NCBI GenBank assembly: GCA_046294625.1
Contig: JBKBKN010000011.1
Coordinates: forward strand, 41,080 to 105,079
Length of the DNA stretch: 64,000 nt
From: JBKBKN01 sp046294625
GTDB taxonomy: Bacteria > Bacteroidota > Bacteroidia > M30B66
Direction of reading: 5' to 3'
The position numbers and the translations under genes are program-made. The notes beneath the pieces are model-generated. The model was not told the origin of the DNA and ran no database searches. It saw only the letters and a list, made by a program, of their open reading frames with translations. Of this stretch, positions 43,490 to 53,320 are shown one piece after another; position 1 is the stretch's first letter, and the number at the start of each line of letters is the position of its first letter.

Positions 43490-46402
43490 TTATGATTTGA
43501 TCAATTTTCCTTTAGTGTTCACTCCGTCCACAATGATATTGTAAATATACACACCATCTTTGAGTTCAGGCAAATTTATTGTCGCACCTGAAGGGCTGTT
43601 AAGATTTATACCTGTTTGCGAAAATACAACTCGTCCGCTGATATCTAAAATCATGATCGTTGCATTGTTACTTCTAATATTTTGTCCATAGAAGGTAACT
43701 TGATTGTTGAATGGATTTGGATAGACACTAATTTCTTTTCCATCTGTAACCTCAGCAATTCCAACTCCTTCTGGAGTGGTGTAGGTATTTGCCGGCGGCA
43801 CGATGTTTTGATTCAAATACACTCGGTATTCTCCCGGTCCAAGATTCATTGTCATGCCGGTATTTGTAACATTCATGCTTTGTCCGGTCATATAATCCCA
43901 CCAGGTGCCTCCGAATGGAAAGTTTGGTGTGATGTCTTGAGCAACCACATCGAAGTTTCCAATTATTACAGCGCTTAATGTTGGACTTTGATAACTGATT
44001 CTTTTGCGGAATGTTCCCAAATCCCATGTAGGGTTTAAGTCTCTAAACAAAGGGAAGTTTGTTTTGAGGTAAGCCAATTTTCGGAAAGCATCAAAGATAT
44101 TCCTTCTTGCAGGCATGTTGTAATAATCCCATCTTATCGGTTTGTTTGCCGTACGGCAGTCGGGGTTGATGGTTCCGTTAGGGCAATGATTGATTGAAAA
44201 ATCATAACCAAGTTCTCCAAATTGCCAAATCATTTTTGGCCCTGGCAAGGTGAAAAAGAAGGCACCTGCAGCAGGAATTCTGCTAAGTGCCGTATTAAGT
44301 TGTCTTACGTTGTGCCCCGCAGTGCTATTGCCAAATTGAAGATTTCTGTACATTAATCGCTCTTCGTCATGACTTTCCATGTATTGTACCAGACCGTAAT
44401 TACTAATGCCTCTCGCTTGATGGGTGATGCCCCATATGTTTTGATTGTCAGACCATCCCATGGTAGCCTGATTGTAACGCGGATTTCCGTCCACCCAAAC
44501 CATTAAACCTTGATTGGTGTAGAAGTTCTCTTCGCTCCAATCGCTGAAGTGTTCCAAAATAATATACACATCAGGTTTGAGGCTGCGCATATGCTGTGTG
44601 TAGTCCATCCAAATGTTGACCCTGCTTTGATCGAATTGGTTCCATAGTGCTTGATTACCTAGCGAGTTGACCTGTGTAAAGCCTTTACTTAAATCAAACC
44701 GATAACCATCGATCTTAAATTCCTCCAGCCAAAAATTAATGGCTTTTTTCACAAAATATCGGGTAGCCGGGCTTTCGTGATTAAAATCAAAGCCTACATT
44801 GAAGTCATGTCGGGGAACTTGATTGAACCAAGGGTTGTCTGCTGTTGTCTGTCCGTAAGAACCAAAATTTGGGTCAAAGTACATTTGCACCAAGGGACAT
44901 TGTCCGAAAGCGTGGTTGTAAACAGCATCAACAATAACGGCAATACCATTTTTGTGACAAGAATCAACCAATTCTTTGAAGGCATTTTTACCGCCATAAA
45001 ATTTGTCAACTGCGAAGAAGAAGGAAGGATTGTAACCCCAGCTTTCGTTTCCTTCAAATTCTTGCACAGGCATAAATTCTATGGCATTAATTCCTAAAGA
45101 TTTTAAATATGGAAGTCGTTCGATCACGCTTTTGAATGAGCGTTGGGTGGTAAAATCACGGACGAGCAGTTCATAAATAATCAAATCTGATTGTGGCGGT
45201 GGGGTGTAGGTGTAGGAGTTATCCCAAGTGTATTCTTCAGGGCGCGTATTTAAGATTCCCACTATACCTTGCGCTTTGCCAACCGGATAGGGGGTTGGAT
45301 TTGGATAAACTGATGCCGGAATCCATTGGTCGTTCCAGGGGTCAACAATTTTTTCGACATATGCGTCAGTTACGCGAATACCTTGCCAGTCAATATGGTA
45401 TTGAAAACGATATTCTTGACCTGGGGTAAGTCCTTCGATTTCTATCCAAAAAAATTGACCATCAGGAGTTCTTCTAAGCTGATATTCGGGCATATAACTC
45501 CAGTCGTTGAAATCTCCCAGCACGTAAATAAATTCTTTTCCCGGAGCCCTTACTTGCAGGTAAGCTGAATTTTCATTGGGATAGAAAATTCCTTCTTGTC
45601 GTCCAGCCGGCACTGCCTGCACCAATGGAGCAGTATGTCTTGTTACGAGAATGGTATCTCTAATTTCTGAGCCGCCATCATTAGCAGAGAACACCAATGT
45701 ATTCAGGCCTTCAGGCATATTTGCAGGCGTAGCATTAAAATTTAACGAAGCAGCTGAAGCGGTAGCAACCACTGTGTTATTCAGAAAAAATGTAAGTGTA
45801 GCAGTTGCAGATGACTGACCGGTAAAGGTCACATTTGCCGTAGGTGTAATCAACAAGCTGTTTTGCTGCGGATGAGAAGTAATGGCAGCTGCAAACATGC
45901 CTGGTGAAGCAATTTGTACGAAAATGTCTCCGTTGGATGATGTTTTCCCTTCTCTAGAACCATTAGCATTTCTAAACACCATGGCTAGGCCGGTAATGGT
46001 CGATCCTGCGGGAATAGTCGATCCAGCATTGTTATTGGACTGAAACCACTGACGGATGCTCGGATTGAGTGACAAGGTGTAAATATCACTGTTCCCTACT
46101 CGTGTCATTAACACACGATTGTCAACTGCGCCCCAGTTGCCTACCACAAACTGCCAATTGGTTCCATTATTAATCAATGCTCCTATGTGTGCAAATACTT
46201 GTTGGCCAGCAGGAAGTCCAGCTAGGCCCCCATTTCCCTGACTTGCATCAAACGTTATTGTCACCGCATCGTTTTCCGTTGGAAATGCAGGTGAAAGGCT
46301 AACAATGGCTTGTGAGAAAGAAAAATGGCAGAAAAATAAAATTAGGGTAGTGTTAATGGTCTTGAGTAATGTTTTTTGCTTCATCAGTGCTGTCTTTATC
46401 AT
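43490..46402 (-). CDS. Secreted GH13 alpha-amylase family enzyme with T9SS sorting domain
   Basis: A 970-residue enzyme. Order: signal peptide (to FSFSQ), N-terminal beta domains to about residue 250 that resemble DUF4961 and E-set starch-binding modules, a CBM48-like segment (FIYVLGDFNDWSYMPEYQL), the GH13 barrel at about residues 375-800, and a T9SS type A domain at the end (ISVYPNPFNNQVTFYG). The catalytic triad is visible: Asp570 (GYRFDL), Glu617 (IILEHF) and Asp679 (MESHDE); DAVYNH is GH13 region I. It should hydrolyse alpha-1,4-glucans outside the cell, feeding the SusCD transporter. An in-frame ATG 18 bases downstream of the first could be the real start. Confidence 0.93.
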   Translation of the reverse strand: MIKTALMKQKTLLKTINTTLILFFCHFSFSQAIVSLSPAFPTENDAVTITFDASQGNGGLAGLPAGQQVFAHIGALINNGTNWQFVVGNWGAVDNRVLMTRVGNSDIYTLSLNPSIRQWFQSNNNAGSTIPAGSTITGLAMVFRNANGSREGKTSSNGDIFVQIASPGMFAAAITSHPQQNSLLITPTANVTFTGQSSATATLTFFLNNTVVATASAASLNFNATPANMPEGLNTLVFSANDGGSEIRDTILVTRHTAPLVQAVPAGRQEGIFYPNENSAYLQVRAPGKEFIYVLGDFNDWSYMPEYQLRRTPDGQFFWIEIEGLTPGQEYRFQYHIDWQGIRVTDAYVEKIVDPWNDQWIPASVYPNPTPYPVGKAQGIVGILNTRPEEYTWDNSYTYTPPPQSDLIIYELLVRDFTTQRSFKSVIERLPYLKSLGINAIEFMPVQEFEGNESWGYNPSFFFAVDKFYGGKNAFKELVDSCHKNGIAVIVDAVYNHAFGQCPLVQMYFDPNFGSYGQTTADNPWFNQVPRHDFNVGFDFNHESPATRYFVKKAINFWLEEFKIDGYRFDLSKGFTQVNSLGNQALWNQFDQSRVNIWMDYTQHMRSLKPDVYIILEHFSDWSEENFYTNQGLMVWVDGNPRYNQATMGWSDNQNIWGITHQARGISNYGLVQYMESHDEERLMYRNLQFGNSTAGHNVRQLNTALSRIPAAGAFFFTLPGPKMIWQFGELGYDFSINHCPNGTINPDCRTANKPIRWDYYNMPARRNIFDAFRKLAYLKTNFPLFRDLNPTWDLGTFRKRISYQSPTLSAVIIGNFDVVAQDITPNFPFGGTWWDYMTGQSMNVTNTGMTMNLGPGEYRVYLNQNIVPPANTYTTPEGVGIAEVTDGKEISVYPNPFNNQVTFYGQNIRSNNATIMILDISGRVVFSQTGINLNSPSGATINLPELKDGVYIYNIIVDGVNTKGKLIKS

Positions 46403-46414
46403 ATTATCATATTA

Positions 46415-46422
46415 CGAAAGTA
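46415..46422 (-). promoter_or_regulatory. Possible -7 element of the glycan utilisation locus
   Basis: The minus strand reads TACTTTCG, one mismatch from TAnnTTTG, 13 bases before the first ATG of the GH13 gene. It would drive GH13-susC-susD. No regulator binding site could be recognised. Confidence 0.3.
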
Positions 46423-46601
46423 GAAACAATAGTGTAATAATAACACTGTAACAACCAAAAAAATGGTTAAAAACATTTTAATACATAGATAATCAGTGTT
46501 TTAAATTTGTTAACAAAATCTTGACACCTGATAAAAAAATGTGGTAGAAACACTACTGGCTAAATTTTATTTTATTGGCATTCTGAATTTGTGATACCAT
46601 C

Positions 46602-46609
46602 TATTTTTG
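46602..46609 (+). promoter_or_regulatory. Bacteroidota -7 motif for the DUF4442 gene
   Basis: TATTTTTG matches TAnnTTTG exactly, 18 bases before the ATG at 46628. A TTG at 46575-46577 is 24 bases upstream, somewhat farther than the usual -33 spacing. Confidence 0.45.
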
Positions 46610-46627
46610 TGACAATATATTCGCTAA

Positions 46628-47107
46628 ATGAAACTTAGTACGTTCACTTCAAAATGGCTCATGAATCTTTATCCGCCCTTATTAATTAATCGGATAGTGA
46701 TTAAAAGAATCAGCAAGGACTATCGTGAAGTGGATGTGGTAATCAAAAAATCGTTATTGAATCGAAATTTGCAGGGCACCATATTTGGTGGCACCATATT
46801 CAGTGCTGCAGACCCTTTTTACGCGCTTATGTATTGGCAAAATTTTAATCTTTCCGGCATAAAGTGCGAAGCATGGCTGAAGTCTGCTGATATTGATTAT
46901 TTAAAGCCCGGAAAAACTTCACTCATAGCACTGTTTCGATTAAGCGAAGAAGATATACGTGAAGCAGGCGAAGCTATTCAGAGCAACCACAAATTTGAAA
47001 AATGGCATGAAGTGAACCTGATCGACAAATCGGGCGAAGTAGTTGCCAAGGTGCGCACATTGGTCTACTTGAGAAAAGCAAGAAACGATGACAAGAGTGT
47101 CTTTTGA
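46628..47107 (+). CDS. DUF4442 hotdog-fold protein
   Basis: A 159-residue protein resembling acyl-CoA thioesterases. The central NRNLQGTIFGGTIFSAADPFYALMYWQ corresponds to the hotdog helix with its preceding glycines, and IKCEAWLKSADIDYLKPG is the next strand pair. DUF4442 proteins belong to the hotdog superfamily, and thioesterase activity is often assumed rather than shown. No signal peptide is present. The gene stands alone between the glycan locus and a convergent barrel gene whose stop is adjacent. Confidence 0.85.
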   Translation: MKLSTFTSKWLMNLYPPLLINRIVIKRISKDYREVDVVIKKSLLNRNLQGTIFGGTIFSAADPFYALMYWQNFNLSGIKCEAWLKSADIDYLKPGKTSLIALFRLSEEDIREAGEAIQSNHKFEKWHEVNLIDKSGEVVAKVRTLVYLRKARNDDKSVF

Positions 47108-48814
47108 TTAGAAGCTATAGGTTAATCCCCCCAGAAGGTTAAATCTTTGCGTAGGGTACCCAAGATATCGCTGATAGCGAACTCCCAGCATATTGTTCAC
47201 ATTCAAAAACAAATGCATCACCTTGGTGTAGCGATATTCTACGCCCAAGTTCAAGTCTGTGATGCCTCTCAGCTGACGACTTGTGATAACATTTGCACCT
47301 GAAGTATCTCTCCTGAATTCTCGAGCAAATTGCCGGTTAAGATTAAAAACACTGGCTTTAACGGTGATTTTATCTTCAAGATTATATCGTCCGGTCATTT
47401 TCCATCTTAATGTTGGTGTATGCCAGGCTTTTAATTCCACATCGGGGGTATATTTCAAATAATCAACGCCGAAGGCAATATTTAATTTATCTGTTCTTTG
47501 ATGTGCAACTTCTGCATTGAAGTGTAGAAGTGAAGCATTATCATACACCACATCCATACGATTGCTGTTAAAAACAGTGGGAATGAGATTACCCTGATCA
47601 TCAGGGAAGTTGACTACCATTGTCTCATTCACATAAAAGGGGACATTTTCCATTTCAGTGTATGCAATGGCCGCTTTATAAGATGTTTTGCTGCTTGCTA
47701 CACCGCGCATGCCTGCAAAAAGCCTGAAAGGCATTACCGTGCTGCGCATATCAGAATCTGGTCTAATAAACGGGTTTTCGCTGCTGAGCTGTCTGAAGCT
47801 ATTTCTTTCAAGCTTACTTTCTGTCCCTGCGAAAAATACCAAGATATCTTCATAAATATGAAGTCTGAAATCTACTTCAGGAGCAATGAAGCCTCGCGAC
47901 ACGGTATCGAAGCCGGTCATAGCCGCTAAACCAAGTCGCAATTTCCATTTCGACTCCCCCAATCCAATGCCAGGGCGAAAACCAATAATGGTATGATTGA
48001 TTTGTTGGTCGCCGATGGTATTGTTGTAGTTTTCAAACTTTAACCCTGCATCGAGTTTAAACTTCTTAATGTAAAAGTCCGCTTTCCCGTTTAGGCCGAT
48101 AAAGTTTTCGACATGATTATCAGCATCGCTGTAATTGTAATAATGCAGCCCGCCTTTGTATTTATTGGTCGCGCTATCTACCGGATAATGGTCATTGATG
48201 CCTAATTTTAGGTTAAAAAGATTGTAGCGTTGACGTATATCTTCTCTTCCTAGAGCCATACCTACAAACTCAGGTGCTTCGGGATTGAAACCATAGAAAT
48301 GAACCACGTCTCTCTTGAATCCTATATTTCCGCTGAGAGTTTGTTTGTTGATAAATGATTTACCGTTCAGATTGAGCATATTTTCGCTGAATCCTGTAAA
48401 ACCTGTGTTATTCAATTGTCCGGTAGACGACAGATGTTTAAAATGCACTCCACCATTGTATTTGCGATGTCGCGTGCTGTTGTAGAAAGCTTCAAGATAA
48501 GGTGTGGAATAGTTGCCGAAGCCTGCTTTAAGAAAACCGCGATAAAGTTTTGTGAGTTTTTCCTGCTTCATTTTAGCCGCTTTAATCGGATCTATTTCGT
48601 AAGACGTTGCAATCATCCTGGAGTTGATCTCATAGCTAATGGTCATGTCGGTTTTGATGCTGTCTTCTACAGAAGGCACTTCCAAAATTTTCTTGGCATC
48701 AATTACCTTAGGCTCATATGGTTTGAAAATATTAATAACAGGACTGCCCGGCTGAGCTATGGCAGGCAGCGTTGCTATGGTGATCAGTATGATAAATATA
48801 TACTTGGGTTTCAT
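47108..48814 (-). CDS. Outer-membrane beta-barrel protein paired with a giant TPR protein
   Basis: A 568-residue exported protein (signal MKPKYIFIILITIATLPAIAQ). After a proline-rich stretch (VINIFKPYEPKVIDAKK) the protein is a long series of amphipathic strands with aromatic ends (GFLKAGFGNYSTPYLEAFYN, LNMFLGVRY-like end, FNLLGGLTYSF with a final Phe), fitting a TonB-receptor-like barrel without a plug. It lies 12 bases downstream of the 1030-residue TPR gene, and the pair is conserved-looking in style in Bacteroidota. Function unknown; assembly or anchoring of surface structures is one possibility. Confidence 0.75.
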   Translation of the reverse strand: MKPKYIFIILITIATLPAIAQPGSPVINIFKPYEPKVIDAKKILEVPSVEDSIKTDMTISYEINSRMIATSYEIDPIKAAKMKQEKLTKLYRGFLKAGFGNYSTPYLEAFYNSTRHRKYNGGVHFKHLSSTGQLNNTGFTGFSENMLNLNGKSFINKQTLSGNIGFKRDVVHFYGFNPEAPEFVGMALGREDIRQRYNLFNLKLGINDHYPVDSATNKYKGGLHYYNYSDADNHVENFIGLNGKADFYIKKFKLDAGLKFENYNNTIGDQQINHTIIGFRPGIGLGESKWKLRLGLAAMTGFDTVSRGFIAPEVDFRLHIYEDILVFFAGTESKLERNSFRQLSSENPFIRPDSDMRSTVMPFRLFAGMRGVASSKTSYKAAIAYTEMENVPFYVNETMVVNFPDDQGNLIPTVFNSNRMDVVYDNASLLHFNAEVAHQRTDKLNIAFGVDYLKYTPDVELKAWHTPTLRWKMTGRYNLEDKITVKASVFNLNRQFAREFRRDTSGANVITSRQLRGITDLNLGVEYRYTKVMHLFLNVNNMLGVRYQRYLGYPTQRFNLLGGLTYSF

Positions 48815-48826
48815 TGTTCAGCTTGA

Positions 48827-51800
48827 TTAATTATTATCATCGAAAGGTTCATTAGTAGAGCTATTGCTTCCTAATTGCTCCGGCGGGAGTTCGGGACGGC
48901 TTCGTTGTTTTTGTTCTACCTGATTGATTCGTTCGAGCACTTCCCTTGCTTCTTTCACTACTTCTTCACCCTCGTGATTGTCGATCACACTGTTGAGTGT
49001 AAAACGTGCCTGAGTAATGTTGTCCAATTTCATGTAGTTTTCGGCAAGTAGTACAAATGATTTAGCAATCCAATGGTCGTAGCTGGCAAATTTGTCCACC
49101 ATATCAAAAATGGCCTTTTCACATCTAGCATACTCTCCCTGACGATGAAGGATCAGCGCCATGTAATATCTTGCTTCTGCGCCTATGGCGCTATTTACAT
49201 TCATCACAGAGCGGAACGCATCTGAAGCTTCGCTCAGCTGGCCTGATGCGAAAAGGTCTTTGGCCACGGTGAGTCTGGCTTCATTTTTCATGGCTTCTTG
49301 AGCCTTTTCCGATCTGAGCACTTTGTGTGCATATTCAGCAGCAGCACTCTTGTTGCCTTGTTTGCTGTAGATCTGCATCAATGCTGTTTGTGATAGCGCA
49401 ATTTGGTCAGCATTTTCGGCCACTTCTTCCAATTGTCTGAAATACGTTATAGCTTCTTCTGGCTGATTTTTTCTACTGATTTGTCCTGCATTGAGTAAGG
49501 CATTAGCTGTGAATCGACTTCGTCCGCTGTTTATGATGACTTCATAGGATGCTAAGGCTTCTTTATCATTGCCTGATTTCAACTCGCAATCAGCTTTGTA
49601 ATGATGCGCATTGAGCAGAAATATGCCTTCGGGGAAATCTTTGATGTATGCTCCCATTTGTTTGATGGCCGCTTCACAATTTCCACGTAAATAAGTGTTT
49701 TCTGCTGCTTCATAAGCCGATGAGTCAAGCTCGGTTCTGGATATTCCCTGAAGCCCGGCACTTTTTACCCATTCGGCATATTGCATGGCGCTTCCCGATT
49801 CCACATAGATTCTTTTGATACCCAGTTGAGCTTCTGCAGCTTCGGTTGTTCCTGGAAATTTACTTACGACTTCTTTATATAAAGCGAGCGCTTCTTCGTC
49901 TTTTTGTTGATTGTATCTGATCAAGCCCATTTGCACCATGGCCGATCCGGTGAGTCTGTGATTGGAATGTTGTTCCAGAATGTTTTTATAAATCACGAAA
50001 GCTTCGTTGTCATTTCCTTTGATTTGTTGTGTTTTGGCTAGTTCAAATTTACCATCTACCACGTATTTAGATTGCGGATAATTATTAATCAGCAGATTGA
50101 GTGAAGCAATCTTTGCATCAAATTGTTCTGCAACGCCTTGTGCAAGTGATTTTTGGTAAAGGCTGTAGTCTGCATCAGGTCCTTTTAGCCTCACGGCTTT
50201 TTCATACGCATCGATCGCATTTGCATAATCTTTATTTACAAAGTATGCATCGGCGACTCTCGTTTGGGCATCAGAGATCAATCTTGCTTCGGCAGGCGGG
50301 GCATTGTTAAGGTATTTTTTGAACGAAACGATAGCATTTTCATAATTTTTCAGTTGGTAGTGACTGTAGGCTATGTGGTAGTTTACCCGATGAAAATTGG
50401 GTAAATTAAATGCTCCGGGGATGTACACAAAAGCTTCGTATGACTTAATGGCTTCATTGTATTTGCCAAGTCGGTATAATGCTTCGCCTTTCCAGTAATT
50501 GGCATTAGCTGTAAATTCTTTGTTAACCGGGTTTTTTAGCGATAGCTCAAAGGTATTGATGGCATCCTGATAATTTCTGTCATTAAACAATTCGATACCT
50601 CTAAAAAATGCTACACGTTGATAGGCTGTTTTTAGTTTGTCGTTCTTTACCTTTATTCTATCGAGCGAAAGCAGAGCTGTTCGATAGTTCTTGGTGGTCA
50701 TGTAAATATTTGCCAGAAACGTATATGCTTCATCAAGCCGCTCGCTGTATGGATAACGATTGATATAATCCTGCAAGGCTCTGATGGCTTCATCATATGG
50801 GTCGAGGCCGAGTTCGTAGGAAAGTTTAGCGTAATCAAACAGAGCTTGTTGTTTGATCACCGTGTCGTGGTCAGCAAGTGCAGCTGTTTGAAAGGCTGTT
50901 CGGGCAAATTTCTTGTTGCTCGACTGCAAATAGCACCAGCCTAAATGATAGGATGCATTTTGTCCAAGTGCGTCTTTTTCACCTGCAGCCTTTTCAAAAA
51001 ATGGAATGGCATCTTTAAGTCGATTGGCTTTGAAATAGGCAAACCCCAATTGATAATCGTCTTCTCTTGTTCTTTTTCCATATCCTTTTTCATTGTATAG
51101 TTCCAAGAAAGGGATTGCTTGTTCGAATTTTCCTAGGTTGAAGTATGATTCGCCGATAAGCTTAGCCAACTCTGGTGCGCGCTTGCTATTTCCTATTTTT
51201 TCAATTAAGGGTTCTGTGTAGGAAACAACCCGATCATACCTTTTTTGTAGATAAAAAATATGTGCGATGTAGAATGGCACAATATCCCCAAATGTCTCAT
51301 CATCTTTTAGCTTTTCAAAATGCTGCAATGCGCTTTCATAATTGCCTTTTTCATATTGAATGTGGCCATAGTAATAGGTAGCATAAGGAGCATAATCGCC
51401 TTGTCCATTTTTTACTTTTGCAAAGGATGCCAAAGCTTTTTCTTCCTGATTGTTTCTTAGATAACTATAACCCAGTTTGAAATAATACTCTTCAAGTTGA
51501 TTCTCCGAAAGTGCGTCCAGATCAGTTTTTTCGAACCATTCCTGTGATTTCTTATGCTTGTTTTCTCTGTAGTATAACTTGGCGAGTTGAAATCTTGCCA
51601 ATTGGTTTTGCGCACTTTCCGGATAATAGGCAATGAATCGGGTAAGCAGATGTTCTGCATCGGCATTAAAAAGTTCTGATGCAGACATGGCGACATAAAA
51701 TTCTGCCTGCTTTCTTATTTCTGTCTTCACATCAGGCGTAGCTTCAATCACTTTGTAAAAAAGTTCCTGAGCAGCGGCATATTTTTGTCTGGCATACAAA

Positions 51801-51919
51801 TCTAAACCGAGATTATAGTTGGCTAAAGCTGTCTCGGTGTAAATAGTTGTTCGTTGCGCTGAAACATTGAATGCAATCAGCAGGAGCAAAAGCAAGCCCC
51901 GAATTTGTTTTTTACCCAT
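48827..51919 (-). CDS. Giant periplasmic TPR-repeat protein
   Basis: A 1030-residue exported protein (signal MGKKQIRGLLLLLLIAFNVSAQ) built of 20 or more tetratricopeptide or Sel1-like helical repeats, such as YAAAQELFYKVIEATPD, YESALQHFEKLKDD, YENAIVSFKKYLNNAPPAEAR and DEEALALYKEVVSKFPG. The sequence style resembles the YbgF/BamD-type TPRs of periplasmic scaffolds. The C terminus is polar (ELPPEQLGSNSS). It is translated just ahead of the barrel protein at 47108, with 12 bases between, so the two may form an outer-membrane complex. No precise function can be given. Confidence 0.85.
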   Translation of the reverse strand: MGKKQIRGLLLLLLIAFNVSAQRTTIYTETALANYNLGLDLYARQKYAAAQELFYKVIEATPDVKTEIRKQAEFYVAMSASELFNADAEHLLTRFIAYYPESAQNQLARFQLAKLYYRENKHKKSQEWFEKTDLDALSENQLEEYYFKLGYSYLRNNQEEKALASFAKVKNGQGDYAPYATYYYGHIQYEKGNYESALQHFEKLKDDETFGDIVPFYIAHIFYLQKRYDRVVSYTEPLIEKIGNSKRAPELAKLIGESYFNLGKFEQAIPFLELYNEKGYGKRTREDDYQLGFAYFKANRLKDAIPFFEKAAGEKDALGQNASYHLGWCYLQSSNKKFARTAFQTAALADHDTVIKQQALFDYAKLSYELGLDPYDEAIRALQDYINRYPYSERLDEAYTFLANIYMTTKNYRTALLSLDRIKVKNDKLKTAYQRVAFFRGIELFNDRNYQDAINTFELSLKNPVNKEFTANANYWKGEALYRLGKYNEAIKSYEAFVYIPGAFNLPNFHRVNYHIAYSHYQLKNYENAIVSFKKYLNNAPPAEARLISDAQTRVADAYFVNKDYANAIDAYEKAVRLKGPDADYSLYQKSLAQGVAEQFDAKIASLNLLINNYPQSKYVVDGKFELAKTQQIKGNDNEAFVIYKNILEQHSNHRLTGSAMVQMGLIRYNQQKDEEALALYKEVVSKFPGTTEAAEAQLGIKRIYVESGSAMQYAEWVKSAGLQGISRTELDSSAYEAAENTYLRGNCEAAIKQMGAYIKDFPEGIFLLNAHHYKADCELKSGNDKEALASYEVIINSGRSRFTANALLNAGQISRKNQPEEAITYFRQLEEVAENADQIALSQTALMQIYSKQGNKSAAAEYAHKVLRSEKAQEAMKNEARLTVAKDLFASGQLSEASDAFRSVMNVNSAIGAEARYYMALILHRQGEYARCEKAIFDMVDKFASYDHWIAKSFVLLAENYMKLDNITQARFTLNSVIDNHEGEEVVKEAREVLERINQVEQKQRSRPELPPEQLGSNSSTNEPFDDNN

Positions 51920-52102
51920 TTATACAAGGATTCCGAAGGTAAAATTAGAGCGATAGCTTGGAGTGATAGCGTTTAGTGATTCAAACTTATGAACGTGGAA
52001 ATGTTAAAGCTATTGCAACAATATTCTGGTGTAACATATGGAGAATTATCAAGCCGCTGTGTACTATGAAATAGCTTTTGTTTCTTTGCATGAAATAATT
52101 GT

Positions 52103-53320
52103 ATGATTCCTTTTTCCCCACCACATATCGACAACGCCATCATTGCGGCTGTAAATGAAGCATTGCTCTCGGGCTGGATTACCACCGGCCCCCGCACCAA
52201 GTTGTTTGAAAAAAAATTGAGTGAATATTGTGCAGTGCCTTCTGTTTTGTGTCTCAATTCTGCTACAGCAGGTCTTGAATTGATGCTTCGATGGTTTGGC
52301 GTGGGGCCGGGCGATGAAGTGATTTTACCTGCCTACACGTATGCAGCTACGGCTAATGTAGTCATGCATTGTGGTGCAAAACCCGTTTTCGCCGACTCTT
52401 CAGTCTACAATTTTAATATCAATCCCGATTGCATCAGGAAACTCATCACAGAGCGCACCAAGGTGATCATGCCTGTAGATTTTGGCGGATTACCCTGTGA
52501 TTATGATGCGATCAATGCATTGGTGAGAAGCGAAGAAATCCTGAAACTGTTTAAACCCGCCAATGATAAACAGGAAAAACTTGGCAGAATCATGGTGCTG
52601 AGCGACGCAGCACATTCCATCGGCGGCATTTATAAGGGAAAAAAAACGGGCTCACTCACCGATGTTTCGGTGTTCTCCTTCCATGCCGTGAAAAATCTAA
52701 CCACTGCCGAAGGTGGGGCTATTGCCTTGAATTTGCCCGAGCCATTCGACAATGCTGAAGTGTATAATTATCTTTGCATCAAGTCATTGCATGGTCAAAA
52801 CAAAGATGCATTAGCCAAAATGCAAAAAGGCAACTGGCGTTACGACATTATTGAGCCGGGATATAAATGCAACATGACCGATATCGTTGCTGCCATTGGT
52901 TTGGTGGAACTTGAGCGATACGAAAGTTTCACTTTGCCCACAAGAAGAAAGATTATGGAAGCATACAGCAAGCGGCTTGGTGAGTATGCATGGGCAGAAC
53001 TTCCGGTGATTGAAAGTGCCGATAAAACATCGTCCTTTCATTTGTATCCGTTGCTAATCAAAGGAGTTGACGAAGCACAACGCGATGAAATCATTAAAAG
53101 AATTTTCGATGCTGATGTTTCGGTTAATGTACACTTTATCCCGGTTCCCGAGATGAGTTTCTACCAATCGCAAGGTTATGAACTTCGCAATTATCCATTT
53201 GCCAAATATTATTATGAGCGAGAAATTTCATTGCCGGTCTATGTTGACCTGAGTGATGAACAAATCGAAATGGTGATTAAAGCAGTGGTTGATGCGGTAC
53301 AAAGCGTAATATATGCTTAA
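52103..53320 (+). CDS. DegT/DnrJ/EryC1/StrS-family sugar aminotransferase
   Basis: A 405-residue PLP enzyme of the nucleotide-sugar aminotransferase family. The cofactor lysine is Lys197 in FSFHAVKNLTTAEGGA, VLSDAAHSIGG carries the PLP-binding Asp, and TTGPRTKLFEKKLSEYC plus LNSATAGLELML are the substrate-side signatures. It should aminate a UDP-4-keto sugar, as PglE and related enzymes do. It overlaps the next gene, a phosphoglycosyl transferase, by 8 bases. The keto-sugar-forming dehydratase and an acetyltransferase are not adjacent. Confidence 0.93.
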   Translation: MIPFSPPHIDNAIIAAVNEALLSGWITTGPRTKLFEKKLSEYCAVPSVLCLNSATAGLELMLRWFGVGPGDEVILPAYTYAATANVVMHCGAKPVFADSSVYNFNINPDCIRKLITERTKVIMPVDFGGLPCDYDAINALVRSEEILKLFKPANDKQEKLGRIMVLSDAAHSIGGIYKGKKTGSLTDVSVFSFHAVKNLTTAEGGAIALNLPEPFDNAEVYNYLCIKSLHGQNKDALAKMQKGNWRYDIIEPGYKCNMTDIVAAIGLVELERYESFTLPTRRKIMEAYSKRLGEYAWAELPVIESADKTSSFHLYPLLIKGVDEAQRDEIIKRIFDADVSVNVHFIPVPEMSFYQSQGYELRNYPFAKYYYEREISLPVYVDLSDEQIEMVIKAVVDAVQSVIYA

